A stretch of 29,489 nt of DNA from Suilimivivens sp964402925 (GCA_964402925.1 CAYOED010000047.1:1-29489), one strand, 5' to 3'. Numbered from the stretch's first letter, positions 21,552-29,489 are shown. The notes: generated by a model not told the origin, from the letters alone. Translations and numbers: made by a program.

Positions 21552-22116
21552 ATCCACACCTCCTTAACTTTTTAATTGCATTCTGATATTTCCATGTCAC
21601 AGTTCCCATGGGAATCCCCATGCACTGCGCAATTTCTTTGAAAGTAAGTTCTCCCAAGACCTTAAGACTGACGATCTGACGCTCTGAGGGCTTTAAGGTA
21701 TCGAGTGCCTGCCTGATAGTCATATCTTCAATGACTTCCTGTTCCACACTGCTGTCCGAATCCTTGACAGGAAGTTTAACCCCCTGCCTTTCCTCTTCCT
21801 CCGCCTCTGCACCCAAGTCCTGCATCAGTGCAGTCAGTTCTTCTTTCTTATGTTTCCTCAAAAAATCGATTGCCATATTTCTCGCCATAGTAGCCAGATA
21901 GCCTTTGTGACCGCTGCCGGGCTTAAACTGTTCCGCTTTGTCCCAAAGTCTGATAAAAAAGTCGCTGGTCACATCCTCCGCGTTTTCTTTATTCTGAAGC
22001 ACCTCATAAATAATCCGGTAGACATATCCCACATAATTTTCATAGATTTCCCTTAATCCCGTTTTATCTCCCCGGACCATGCGTGCCACAGCTTCCTCAA
22101 ATTGATGCTCGTTCAC
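21544..22116 (-). CDS. ECF-type RNA polymerase sigma factor
   Basis: 190 aa. Region 2 is visible around residues 25-60 (IIYEVLQNKENAEDVTSDFFIRLWD) followed by GYLATMARNMAIDFLRKHKK. Region 4 lies at 138-185 (LKPSERQIVSLKVLGELTFKEIAQ with MGIPMGTVTWKYQNAIKKLRR). A longer than usual acidic linker with EEEERQ separates them. The start codon is GTG at 22116, with GGGGGG 5 bases before it; an overlapping ATG-TGA start-stop sits just upstream. The gene is followed directly by its presumed anti-sigma partner. No confident ECF-type promoter was found upstream. Confidence 0.92.
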   Translation of the reverse strand: MNEHQFEEAVARMVRGDKTGLREIYENYVGYVYRIIYEVLQNKENAEDVTSDFFIRLWDKAEQFKPGSGHKGYLATMARNMAIDFLRKHKKEELTALMQDLGAEAEEEERQGVKLPVKDSDSSVEQEVIEDMTIRQALDTLKPSERQIVSLKVLGELTFKEIAQCMGIPMGTVTWKYQNAIKKLRRCGYE

Positions 22117-22192
22117 ATTTTCCCCCCTCTTCTTTGGTACGTATAAAGCTGCGTCATTTTATGGAAACACTCTGTTCCAGAATTGATTTATA

Positions 22193-22232
22193 GAAAAAGT
22201 TGCTGCCGGAAAAAATCTTTCCCAGTAACAAC
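22193..22232 (-). terminator. Terminator of the dapF-dapL unit
   Basis: Minus strand GTTGTTACTGGGAAA, loop, TTTCCGGCAGCAAC, then TTTTTC. The stem has wobbles and one mismatch. It begins 32 bases after the dapL stop and separates it from the sigma gene. Confidence 0.8.
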
Positions 22233-22264
22233 TCCCTCTAAAATTTCTTATTTCTTTTTCTGAA

Positions 22265-23479
22265 TTATAATGCCTTAATTCTGTCTACTGCTTCTACCGT
22301 ATTTTCATAGCTTCCAAAAGCAGTCAGTCTGAAGTAGGTCTCACCGCTGGGACCAAAGCCTGAGCCGGGCGTCCCAACCACATTTGCATTTTCCAGAAGA
22401 TAGTCAAAGAATTCCCAGCTGGTCATCTGATCAGGCGCTTTCAGCCAAATGTAAGGAGCATTGACGCCGCCTGATACCGTGTAGCCTGCACTCTTTAAAC
22501 CTTCCAGTATATATTTTGCATTGTTCATATAATAAGCCACCTGCTGCTTTAACTGGGCTTTTCCTTCTTCCGAATAAACTGCCTCACCGGCACGCTGCAC
22601 AATATAGGGTGCACCGTTGTATTTGGTTCCATGCCTTCTTGCCCAAAGGGAATGAAGGGATACATCGCCGCATTTCAAATCCTTGGGAATTACTGTATAC
22701 CCCAGACGCACACCTGTGAATCCTGCATTCTTGGAGAAAGAATGAAGTTCAATAGCACAGCTTCTTGCACCCTCACATTCATAAATAGAGTGGGGAACAT
22801 CCTCCTCAGAAATGTATGCCTCATAAGCCGCATCATAAATAATGACTGCACCTACTTTATTCGCGTAATCCACCCATTCCTGAAGCTGTGCTTTCGTGAT
22901 GGTAGAACCGGTAGGATTATTGGGGAAGCACAGATAAATCAAATCCGGTGTCTCCTTCGGCAACTGAGGAGCAAAGTTATTCTCCGCCACACACGGCATA
23001 TAAATCACATCGCTCCATGTCTCTTTCACGCTGTCATATGTTCCGGTTCTTCCTGCCATAACATTAGTATCTACATATACCGGATATACGGGGTCGCAAA
23101 CTGCAATTTTGTTATCCACACTAAAAATTTCCTGAATATTTCCTGAATCGCATTTTGCACCGTCAGATACAAAAATCTCATCTGCAGAAATCTCACATCC
23201 CCTTGCCTTGTAGTCATTATCAGCAATGGCATTTCTAAGGAACTCATAACCAAGATCGGGAGCGTAGCCCTTAAACGTTTCTGCCTTGGACATCTCATCC
23301 ACAGCACCATGAAGTGCTGTAATAATTGCCGGTGCCAGCGGCTGTGTCACATCTCCGATTCCAAGACGAATAATCTTCTTATCCGGATTTGCCGCTGCAT
23401 AAGCATTTACCTTTTTCCCAATGGTCGAGAAAAGGTAGCTTCCGGGAAGTTTTAAATAATTGTCATTGATTTTAAACAT
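22265..23479 (-). CDS. dapL: LL-diaminopimelate aminotransferase
   Basis: A 404-aa fold-type I PLP aminotransferase that converts tetrahydrodipicolinate and glutamate directly to LL-diaminopimelate, bypassing the succinyl and acetyl routes. It shows the DapL start MFKINDNYLKLPGSYLF, IRLGIGDVTQPL, CFPNNPTGS and the PLP lysine K250 in HSFSKNAGFTGVRLG. ATG at 23479 has AGGAGG 9 bases upstream. It follows dapF by 43 bases and the two give meso-diaminopimelate for lysine and peptidoglycan. Confidence 0.96.
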   Translation of the reverse strand: MFKINDNYLKLPGSYLFSTIGKKVNAYAAANPDKKIIRLGIGDVTQPLAPAIITALHGAVDEMSKAETFKGYAPDLGYEFLRNAIADNDYKARGCEISADEIFVSDGAKCDSGNIQEIFSVDNKIAVCDPVYPVYVDTNVMAGRTGTYDSVKETWSDVIYMPCVAENNFAPQLPKETPDLIYLCFPNNPTGSTITKAQLQEWVDYANKVGAVIIYDAAYEAYISEEDVPHSIYECEGARSCAIELHSFSKNAGFTGVRLGYTVIPKDLKCGDVSLHSLWARRHGTKYNGAPYIVQRAGEAVYSEEGKAQLKQQVAYYMNNAKYILEGLKSAGYTVSGGVNAPYIWLKAPDQMTSWEFFDYLLENANVVGTPGSGFGPSGETYFRLTAFGSYENTVEAVDRIKAL

Positions 23480-23522
23480 GTCTTTCTTCCTCCTGATATG
23501 TGTCTTTAAAATTTTTTTAATT

Positions 23523-24365
23523 TTATTCTATTGATATTTCACCTTTAAAAACAGTTACAGCCGGTCCTGTCATGTACACAAGATTGGCTTCCCTGTCCCA
23601 CTGGATCTGCAAATTTCCACCTAATAGTTTAACAGTAACCTGCTCCTTCGTCAAACCATTTAATACGCAGGCAACTGTGACAGCACATGCCCCGGTTCCG
23701 CAGGCAAGGGTTTCTCCGGTTCCTCTTTCCCATACACGCATCTCCACATTTTCTTCATCCAGCACCTTTACAAATTCTGTATTGATGCGTTTTGGGAAGC
23801 GTACATGATTTTCAAAAAAAGGACCAATTTTCTCAAGAGAAAGGGATGACACATCATCCATAAAGATTACTGCATGTGGATTTCCCATTGACACGCATGT
23901 CATTTCATAGATTTTATCCTCCACCTCTATCCTTTCTCCAATGACTTCATCTGCATCAGAAATGACCGGAATATCCGCTGACTTTAGTATCGGCGTTCCC
24001 ATATTGACTTTGACAGTTGATACTTTTCCATCCTCCACAAATAAGTCAAGGTATTTGATTTTGCCGCAGCTGATTACACTGATGGAGGTTTTATCTGTCA
24101 ATCCCTCATCATATACAAACTTTGCTACACAGCGGATTCCGTTGCCGCACATTTCAGCTCTGGAACCATCCATGTTGTACATTTCCATCTCAAAATCAGC
24201 TTCTGTGGAAGGATTGATAAAAATGACTCCGTCTCCGCCAATTCCGAAATGCCTGTCGCTCAGACGCTTTACGATTTCGGGCTTTTGCTCTTGACGGACT
24301 TGCTCTTTGGCACCATCTACATAAATATAATCGTTGCCGCATCCATGCATTTTTGTAAACTTCAT
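23523..24365 (-). CDS. dapF: Diaminopimelate epimerase
   Basis: A 280-aa cofactor-independent racemase that interconverts LL- and meso-diaminopimelate. The two catalytic cysteines are C73 in MDGSRAEMCGNGIRC and C222 in GTGETLACGTGACA. The N terminus MKFTKMHGCGNDYIYVDG and GIGGDGVIF are typical. AGGGGG lies 8 bases before the ATG. It is first in the dapF-dapL unit; no lysine riboswitch was recognised in the leader. Inverted repeat IR3 lies 57 bases upstream. Confidence 0.96.
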   Translation of the reverse strand: MKFTKMHGCGNDYIYVDGAKEQVRQEQKPEIVKRLSDRHFGIGGDGVIFINPSTEADFEMEMYNMDGSRAEMCGNGIRCVAKFVYDEGLTDKTSISVISCGKIKYLDLFVEDGKVSTVKVNMGTPILKSADIPVISDADEVIGERIEVEDKIYEMTCVSMGNPHAVIFMDDVSSLSLEKIGPFFENHVRFPKRINTEFVKVLDEENVEMRVWERGTGETLACGTGACAVTVACVLNGLTKEQVTVKLLGGNLQIQWDREANLVYMTGPAVTVFKGEISIE

Positions 24366-24422
24366 ATGATAATCCCCCTATTCTTTCAGACAGTTTGGCT
24401 GTCTTTGTTTTTGGTGTAGTCC

Positions 24423-24538
24423 GGCAAAGTCATTTTGAACAGGGGCAGTATTGTAGGGGCGGTTATTCCCCTGCGCCAGGCTGGGTACAGGGGAATAAAC
24501 GCCCCCACAGCACTGCCCCTGTTCAAAATGACTTTGCC
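24423..24538 (-). repeat. Inverted repeat IR3 (51-bp arms, 14-base loop)
   Basis: Arms 24423-24473 and 24488-24538 match at 47 of 51 positions. They begin GGCAAAGTCATTTTGAACAG and end ATTCCCCTG at the loop, with a GGGGCG core. It sits between the transglutaminase-like gene stop (24630) and dapF. Apart from IR3, the 264-base gap 24366-24629 holds a small hairpin (24388-24404) and a possible promoter. It resembles REP-like G-rich palindromes common in gut Clostridia, but no copy number can be given from one window. Confidence 0.9.
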
Positions 24539-24553
24539 TCATTCATATAAAAT

Positions 24554-24562
24554 AATATACCA
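24554..24562 (-). promoter_or_regulatory. Possible extended -10 promoter for dapF
   Basis: Minus strand TGG-TATATT without a clear -35. If used, transcription would start about 9 bases before IR3, placing the whole repeat at the 5' end of the dapF mRNA. Weak evidence. Confidence 0.35.
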
Positions 24563-24629
24563 CATTTTTCCCCATATCATTATCACTTTCTCTGCTATAC
24601 AGTGTGCAAAAAATGCTATCTTCCAACAC

Positions 24630-26174
24630 TCATCTCATTCTTACTGTATGTGTGACAAGGTATCTGTTCCCGGTAAGTTCTTCTATTTTTATGTCCATTT
24701 CACAGGAGGATGCCGAAACGGCTTCCATCGCGTTTTCCATGTACCCTTGTCGATAATCTTCTGTCCGGTAGGCTGTGTCTAGTTCCTGTGCCAGTACCTG
24801 CCCTTCTATCACGTTGGAGAATTCGTAACTGCCTCTTCCAAGCGTTGCAATCTGAGCATAGCAATTGTCATAATAATCTGAAAGGCTGTATAGGATGTCC
24901 GCCTCCGACATGCCCACATCCTCAATGCTTCTTAAACTGTTCTCCCATATCCTTATCTGCTCAGGAGAAGATTCCCGGTTCCGGTAAAGCTGTCCGTTAC
25001 AGGGCGGAAGGTAAACGGCAAGCTCCTGCCTTACATGGGTGTCTGCATAGTCCTGATCTGTCTTGTTAAAGTAATCATACTTTCCGCCCTCTGTATCGTC
25101 CCATGTGGCATCCACATTGTAATATCCGTCCTCCAGCGCAACAATATTCCATGCATGGTTCTCCCCTGCATAGCCAGTGCAGTAATAGCAGGGAATTCCC
25201 AACTGCTGTAACAGATATTGAAATGCCCTTGCATATCCGGCGCAGACCGTATGACCGTTCACTAAAGCACCATAGGCGCTCTGACTCATTTCCGCCCTCA
25301 AGTTGTAGGATAAACGGTCAAGGAGTGTATCATGAATGAACCTTTCTTTTTCATAATCGCTTCCGAACTGATATGCTTGGTTTAAAATCGCATTTGCATT
25401 TTCATTGAAAACGGCTTTTGCCTGATCCAGATTCTGTGCCGTCCGGTTAAATCTTAGATCTATCTCCACACATTGTCCGTCTCTTCTGTACTTGCAATAA
25501 TAAACTGTTTCCATCCAAAAAAGTTCGGGATGATCATTGTAAACTGCGGCAAAAATATTTCTGAGCTGTGATGCAGAAATTGCTTCTACCGGTGCAAATG
25601 ACGTATTGAGCGCATTGGCATTTGCATAAATCTGCCGGTAAAGATGCCGTCCTTTTTCATCCAGCATCCCATAATAGGGATAAAAGACAGCGTCAAAAAT
25701 AAGACCGTCGCCTGTATCGCCAACGCTAAGCTGATTTTCCAGCGTTCTGGCTGCATCGTCTTCGATCTGCTCCCTTTCATCCTGAACCCGCTGATAACCG
25801 TTTCTGCCCGATACGCTCTCCGGTATAAGTACATCCGACTGTTCCGGGGAAATATACTCAGGGTTGATATTTTCAATCAATCCCGCTGCCTCTTCCTCCG
25901 CAGTTCCTGCCGGTCGTTTATTATATTCCTGCCCCAATGCATCCCCGCGCTGATTTTGCCCCTCTGATGCGTCATAGGGCGTTTCCATCCCGTAACGAGT
26001 ATCTAAATCATTCTGATCTACCGCCACAGAAATTTCCGTCTGATGCCTGTCCGGATAAAGAAATTCTGCTATCGCGTCCGTAACATCCGGTCTGAATGCA
26101 CACAAAATGACCAAGGCTGAAAATAATGAAAATAAAAATAATAGTAAAATACTTATTCTCTTTAAAATCTTCAT
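24630..26174 (-). CDS. Secreted or anchored transglutaminase-like protein
   Basis: 514 aa. An N-terminal hydrophobic signal or anchor (MKILKRISILLLFLFSLF, about 5-27) is followed by a long polar, disordered linker. The C-terminal part holds a transglutaminase-like core with the Cys-His-Asp triad: C311 in NGHTVCAGYARAFQYLL, H340 in GENHAWNIV and D355 in YYNVDATWDD. Bacterial members usually act as proteases or cross-linking enzymes at the cell surface; the substrate is unknown. ATG at 26174 has AGGA 5 bases upstream. An earlier ATG (26213) would overlap recQ and push the signal sequence inward. It follows recQ by 20 bases. Confidence 0.87.
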   Translation of the reverse strand: MKILKRISILLLFLFSLFSALVILCAFRPDVTDAIAEFLYPDRHQTEISVAVDQNDLDTRYGMETPYDASEGQNQRGDALGQEYNKRPAGTAEEEAAGLIENINPEYISPEQSDVLIPESVSGRNGYQRVQDEREQIEDDAARTLENQLSVGDTGDGLIFDAVFYPYYGMLDEKGRHLYRQIYANANALNTSFAPVEAISASQLRNIFAAVYNDHPELFWMETVYYCKYRRDGQCVEIDLRFNRTAQNLDQAKAVFNENANAILNQAYQFGSDYEKERFIHDTLLDRLSYNLRAEMSQSAYGALVNGHTVCAGYARAFQYLLQQLGIPCYYCTGYAGENHAWNIVALEDGYYNVDATWDDTEGGKYDYFNKTDQDYADTHVRQELAVYLPPCNGQLYRNRESSPEQIRIWENSLRSIEDVGMSEADILYSLSDYYDNCYAQIATLGRGSYEFSNVIEGQVLAQELDTAYRTEDYRQGYMENAMEAVSASSCEMDIKIEELTGNRYLVTHTVRMR

Positions 26175-26194
26175 ACGAATCCTACGCGGGTACC

Positions 26195-28054
26195 TTACCT
26201 TTCCTGTATGCATGTCAGAAATCTTTCCCCATACTTTTCATACTTATATTCACCAACTCCTGATATCTTAAGCATTTCTGCTCTGTTCTTCGGTTTGACA
26301 ATGCACATATGGGTTAAAGATTTGTCAGAGAAGACAATATATGGCGGTACCTTTTCTTCTCTTGCAATCTCCATTCTAAGGGTCCTGAGTTTCTCAAACA
26401 AAATTTCCTCTGCTTCGGAAAACTCTCTGCCTGCCAGTGCAGAGCTCTTGGCGCTTCTCTTCCCGTCTGCAGATTTTTTACCTGATTTTACTTTTGCCGG
26501 ATGCTCCTGCTCTTTTGCCATCTTCATCATAATAGATTCCTGACCGCTTAAAATGATTTCAGATTTTTCCGTCAGTTTTACGATTGCATACTCATCATTT
26601 GTCAGCACCAGATAATTCTGCATCAAAAGATGGTTCATGATCTGCCGCATTTTGTATGTAGGCACCTTTTTCATACTTCCATAAAAGGAATTATTGTTCA
26701 TTCGATATCCTCTTATCTTTGCCGTATCCGCCCCATGAACCGTCTCAATAATGACATTGACCCCGTATCTCTGATGACATTCTTTCACACATCCAATCAG
26801 CGCTTTTGCCATTTCCGTCACTTCCACCGTTTCAAACTGGCTTAAGCAGTTTGAGCAGTTCCCGCAGTAATTGCTGCCATACTCTCCAAAATACCTCAGA
26901 ATATAGTCCCGCAGGCAATCATTGGTAAAGCAGTAAAACGTCATCATACGAAGCCTCTCCCTGTCTCTCTCCATAACGATTTGTCTTGTGAGGGCGTCAA
27001 GTTCCTGATTGTCCTGATTATTCTCTATAAAAAACTGATTGGTGATTACATCCTGACCGCTGTATAAAAGAATGCACTCCGCCGGCTGACCATCCCTTCC
27101 GCCTCTTCCAGCTTCCTGATAATAGGATTCCAGGTTCTTGGGCATACCATAGTGAAGCACAAAACGTACATTTGACTTGTCAATTCCCATGCCAAAAGCA
27201 TTGGTTGCCACCATTATAGGTTTTTTGTCATAGATAAAATCTTCCTGATTCCTTTTCCTCTCCGCGTCTGCCAGTCCTGCATGGTATTTCGTTACGGCAA
27301 AGCCATCCTGCTCAAGTTTCTCACAGACTTCCTCCACCATCTTTCTGGTCAGGCAGTAAACAATGCCGCTCTCCCCCGGATGACAGTCCAGATAGTTCTT
27401 GACAGCCCCATATCTATCCTTGGGCGACATCACACCAAAGTACAGATTTTTTCTGTCAAATCCGGTGGTGATCAGCGCAGGGGCCTGCAACATCAAGATA
27501 TCAATAATATCTTCCTTGACCTCTTTCGTTGCGGTTGCCGTAAATGCTGCCACAACAGGTCTTGCCGGGAGTTTTCCTATAAACTCTGTTATCTTTAAAT
27601 AGCTGGGCCTGAAATCCTGCCCCCACTGTGAAACGCAATGGGCTTCATCTACTGCAACCATTGCAATATGCGTATGCAGGGCAAAATCCAGAAATTCTTC
27701 CGTCACAAGCCTTTCCGGCGCCACATAAATAATGGGATATCTGCCCTCCTTTGCATAAAGAAGCGCTTTCCTGTACTGCCCCGGCGTCAGAGAACTGTTT
27801 AGATATGCGGCGTGAATTCCCGCCTGATTCAGTCCTTCCACCTGATCCTTCATCAGTGAAATAAGCGGGGAAATGACTAGTGTGATCCCCTCCAGCATTA
27901 AGGCGGGAATTTGATAGCACAGAGACTTCCCAGCCCCGGTAGGCATAATGCCAAGCACGTCCTTCCCTTCTAAAATACTGTCAATCAGATATTCCTGCCC
28001 TTCTCGGAAGGAATCATACCCAAAGTACTGTTTTAATAGCTTTTGTTTCTTCAA
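26195..28054 (-). CDS. recQ: ATP-dependent DNA helicase RecQ
   Basis: A 619-aa superfamily 2 helicase (3'-5' unwinding) for recombination and replication repair. It has Walker A MPTGAGKS (37-44), DEAH 135-138 in VDEAHCVSQWGQDFRP, helicase motif VI QEAGRGGRDG, the zinc-binding RQC cysteines (about 362-389, CLRDY ... YCGNCSNC), a winged-helix part and a C-terminal HRDC domain (about 545-619). The only start that includes the complete N terminus is TTG at 28054, with GAGG 8 bases upstream; an ATG-AAT-TGA mini-frame overlaps it. Probably cotranscribed with the transglutaminase-like gene. Confidence 0.95.
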   Translation of the reverse strand: MKKQKLLKQYFGYDSFREGQEYLIDSILEGKDVLGIMPTGAGKSLCYQIPALMLEGITLVISPLISLMKDQVEGLNQAGIHAAYLNSSLTPGQYRKALLYAKEGRYPIIYVAPERLVTEEFLDFALHTHIAMVAVDEAHCVSQWGQDFRPSYLKITEFIGKLPARPVVAAFTATATKEVKEDIIDILMLQAPALITTGFDRKNLYFGVMSPKDRYGAVKNYLDCHPGESGIVYCLTRKMVEEVCEKLEQDGFAVTKYHAGLADAERKRNQEDFIYDKKPIMVATNAFGMGIDKSNVRFVLHYGMPKNLESYYQEAGRGGRDGQPAECILLYSGQDVITNQFFIENNQDNQELDALTRQIVMERDRERLRMMTFYCFTNDCLRDYILRYFGEYGSNYCGNCSNCLSQFETVEVTEMAKALIGCVKECHQRYGVNVIIETVHGADTAKIRGYRMNNNSFYGSMKKVPTYKMRQIMNHLLMQNYLVLTNDEYAIVKLTEKSEIILSGQESIMMKMAKEQEHPAKVKSGKKSADGKRSAKSSALAGREFSEAEEILFEKLRTLRMEIAREEKVPPYIVFSDKSLTHMCIVKPKNRAEMLKISGVGEYKYEKYGERFLTCIQER

Positions 28055-28157
28055 TTCATTTTCCTCATTATTGTCTTTTCGGTCTTATCATTATATGTCA
28101 AAAAAGCCCTTTAGGCAATGCAGTGTTTTGTTATTTTTTCGCCAAGCGTCCCCACTT

Positions 28158-28187
28158 AAAAAGCGGCAGTCTGCCGACTACCGCTTT
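28158..28187 (-). terminator. Terminator of the right-edge unit
   Basis: Minus strand AAGCGGTAGTC, loop GGCA, GACTGCCGCTT, then TTT. The stem has 11 pairs with one wobble. It begins 41 bases after the 302-aa gene stop. Confidence 0.88.
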
Positions 28188-28227
28188 CTGCCTGGAAATA
28201 AAGCGCTTATATATTTACTTGATTGTA

Positions 28228-29136
28228 TCAGTTTGCAAAGTACTGTCTTGCTTCCAGCAAATCTTTCTGTACAATTGCCGCCTGCCTGTGGATTTCCTGC
28301 ATCAAATTATTGCTTTCATCAATACGAACCAAATCTATTACATCTGTATTTTCTTTGCCCAAATTTTTAATATGGTTTGTCAGTTCATCTAATTCTCCTT
28401 TTAAAAGCATATATATCTCACGGCTTGTTATATAATCCGGATTGTCCTTGCCCAATTTGGTATCTGCTAGGAATTGTTTAAACGCTCCCTGAAGCGCCTC
28501 CGTCAGATCCGCCTGCTGCTGGCAATACAAATCCAACAGATTATGGGTCAATTCCTCCTGACCTTCATTTAATGAGTAAAACACTTTAAAGTGATAAATT
28601 GTTTTCACAATATAATCCTTTGTAAAAAAGTCCTTACGATTGTAGGTGGAATTCTCCACACCTATGAACAACGTCATTCCTGAGGAAATTGGTTTGCCTT
28701 CATATTTATGTTCGACGGCAGCTTCCGCCTTATTACTGAAACCGCTCATTATCCCCTGGATTACTCCAAAAGCCGCATTGGCAATGAGCAGTTCCCTGCC
28801 TGTCAATGCCGAAAGACTCTTCTTAGTAGCTTCGTCTACCTCCTTCACTTCTGTATTTTCTGTAGGCTTTGCTCCAAAAATCGCTTTACTGCATAAATCG
28901 GTCATCTTTTTAACAGAATCTAACGACCATTCACTCATTGTTGTAAAATGTTGGTAACTGCCTTCTATTACCAGGTGTGCATCTGTTCTTCCCTGTGTAT
29001 GTGCAGTTGCCATTTTATCAACTTCTGCTTTAATTTTTCCCAAGGACTCATCCATTGCTTGGTTTTGCTCCTCGATAAATTGATCAAATTCTTTACTAAT
29101 CTTCTGCTGTTCCTGAATTGATTTAGATTTTCCCAT
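28228..29136 (-). CDS. Unknown 302-aa helical protein with central hydrophobic stretch
   Basis: Not recognised. Residues 1-110 are charged and helical (KISKEFDQFIEEQNQAMDE and so on). A mostly apolar segment lies at 110-133 (LTGRELLIANAAFGVIQGIM), followed by GMTLFIGVENSTYNRKDFF. The C-terminal half (about 172-300) is again long amphipathic helix. No signal peptide. This layout of long helices flanking one hydrophobic hairpin-sized stretch recalls alpha-pore-forming proteins, but that is a structural guess. GGAG is 8 bases before the ATG. Last gene of a unit of at least three, followed by a strong terminator. Confidence 0.75.
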   Translation of the reverse strand: MGKSKSIQEQQKISKEFDQFIEEQNQAMDESLGKIKAEVDKMATAHTQGRTDAHLVIEGSYQHFTTMSEWSLDSVKKMTDLCSKAIFGAKPTENTEVKEVDEATKKSLSALTGRELLIANAAFGVIQGIMSGFSNKAEAAVEHKYEGKPISSGMTLFIGVENSTYNRKDFFTKDYIVKTIYHFKVFYSLNEGQEELTHNLLDLYCQQQADLTEALQGAFKQFLADTKLGKDNPDYITSREIYMLLKGELDELTNHIKNLGKENTDVIDLVRIDESNNLMQEIHRQAAIVQKDLLEARQYFAN

Positions 29137-29178
29137 TTTCTATTCTCCTTTACTTGTTCTACCGTCTCTGCAACTAAT

Positions 29179-29427
29179 TTATGAAAAATACAAATCGACA
29201 TTACCTCCAGCTAACGGGTTTACTGTAATCGGTGTTGTGGCAATAAAATTCCCATTGTTGATGATATAACCATCCCTGTCTCCGGTCTGAATGACCACAT
29301 TTCTGTTAGTCGCTCCCATTAATGTGAACCATCGCCTGTCATTACCGTGTACCTTTCCATTGTCAATAAGCTTGTCATAATTGTAAGTTACTACCTGAGT
29401 CACAGAATAAATACTAATTTTGTTCAT
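29179..29427 (-). CDS. Unknown 82-aa beta-rich protein
   Basis: Starts MNKISIYSVTQVVTYNYD and contains RRWFTLMGATNRNVVIQTG and ITVNPLAGGNVDLYF; alternating polar and apolar residues suggest a small beta-sandwich. Length and pattern do not match a family I can name. The ATG at 29427 overlaps the end of the preceding partial gene by 14 bases, and only a weak AGAG precedes it, so translation is probably coupled. An upstream in-frame GTG at 29472 exists, but that stretch codes in the other frame. The stop lies 42 bases before the 302-aa gene. Confidence 0.7.
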   Translation of the reverse strand: MNKISIYSVTQVVTYNYDKLIDNGKVHGNDRRWFTLMGATNRNVVIQTGDRDGYIINNGNFIATTPITVNPLAGGNVDLYFS

Positions 29428-29489
29428 TATTTTTCGGCTCTTCAGGGATAATGGTGGGTGAAAAACACCCACAACCCCAGTGTTTATGC
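29414..29489 (-). CDS. C-terminal end of an upstream gene cut by the window edge
   Basis: The minus-strand frame from the edge reads HKHWGCGCFSPTIIPEEP and six further residues, then TAG at 29416-29414. It overlaps the start of the 82-aa gene by 14 bases. The WGCGC motif followed by a Pro/Glu-rich tail looks like a real C terminus but is too short to identify. Only 24 residues are visible. Confidence 0.55.
   Translation of the reverse strand, partial: HKHWGCGCFSPTIIPEEPKNNEQN

Noticed and set aside
29428..29472. GTG start at 29472 for the 82-aa gene
   Set aside because: The same bases encode a plausible C terminus in another frame ending at 29414; ATG at 29427 fits coupled translation.

Overview
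The window looks like a chromosome segment of a strictly anaerobic Clostridia member, most likely Lachnospiraceae or a close relative. The basis is family recognition: an LL-diaminopimelate aminotransferase plus DapF lysine route, an FprA flavo-diiron protein, a DUF5685 gene next to a DnaJ protein, strong AGGAGG-type ribosome sites, and consensus sigma-A promoters. No database search was possible. Almost everything is read from the minus strand; fprA is the only confident plus-strand gene.

Layout, left to right. 1-3.6 kb: the end of a tRNA-Pro and, upstream of it on the minus strand, a compact housekeeping run (THUMP RNA methyltransferase, amidase-like membrane protein that has lost its zinc ligands, RdgB, YfcE-type phosphoesterase). 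3.6-5.1 kb: two long inverted repeats (309 and 340 bp) separated by a 47-aa Asn/Gln-rich small gene and a HAAS-domain gene. 5.1-8.2 kb: an unknown 128-aa gene, cardiolipin synthase, a pyridoxal kinase-type gene and tRNA-Arg. 8.3-10.3 kb: a three-gene run of membrane zinc ribbon, DUF5685 and DnaJ-domain protein. 10.4-13.9 kb: a visibly AT-richer block (PatB/MalY-type C-S lyase, cystathionine gamma-synthase/lyase-type enzyme, lone C39-like peptidase), bounded by two related inverted hairpin sequences and probably acquired. 13.9-16.4 kb: a methyl-accepting chemotaxis protein and a 37-aa hydrophobic peptide gene with its own promoter, leader hairpin and terminator. 16.5-18.5 kb: a full-length 2-isopropylmalate synthase fused in frame to an AraC-type DNA-binding domain. 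18.7-22.1 kb: fprA, a TauE/SafE exporter, and an ECF-type sigma/anti-sigma pair. 22.3-24.4 kb: dapF-dapL. 24.4-28.1 kb: a third long inverted repeat, a secreted or anchored transglutaminase-like protein and RecQ. 28.2 kb to the end: a three-gene overlapping unit of unknown function, cut by the window edge.

The strongest novelty candidate is the LeuA-AraC fusion. It joins an enzyme with an intact leucine-sensing (LeuA dimer) domain to a two-helix-turn-helix DNA-binding module. The intergenic region it shares with fprA contains three TATCCT direct repeats and a 17-bp dyad, so it could be a one-component leucine sensor that regulates its own gene and possibly its neighbour. Second-tier candidates are the three long inverted repeats, the hydrophobic micropeptide unit, the catalytically dead amidase homologue and the unknown unit at the right edge.
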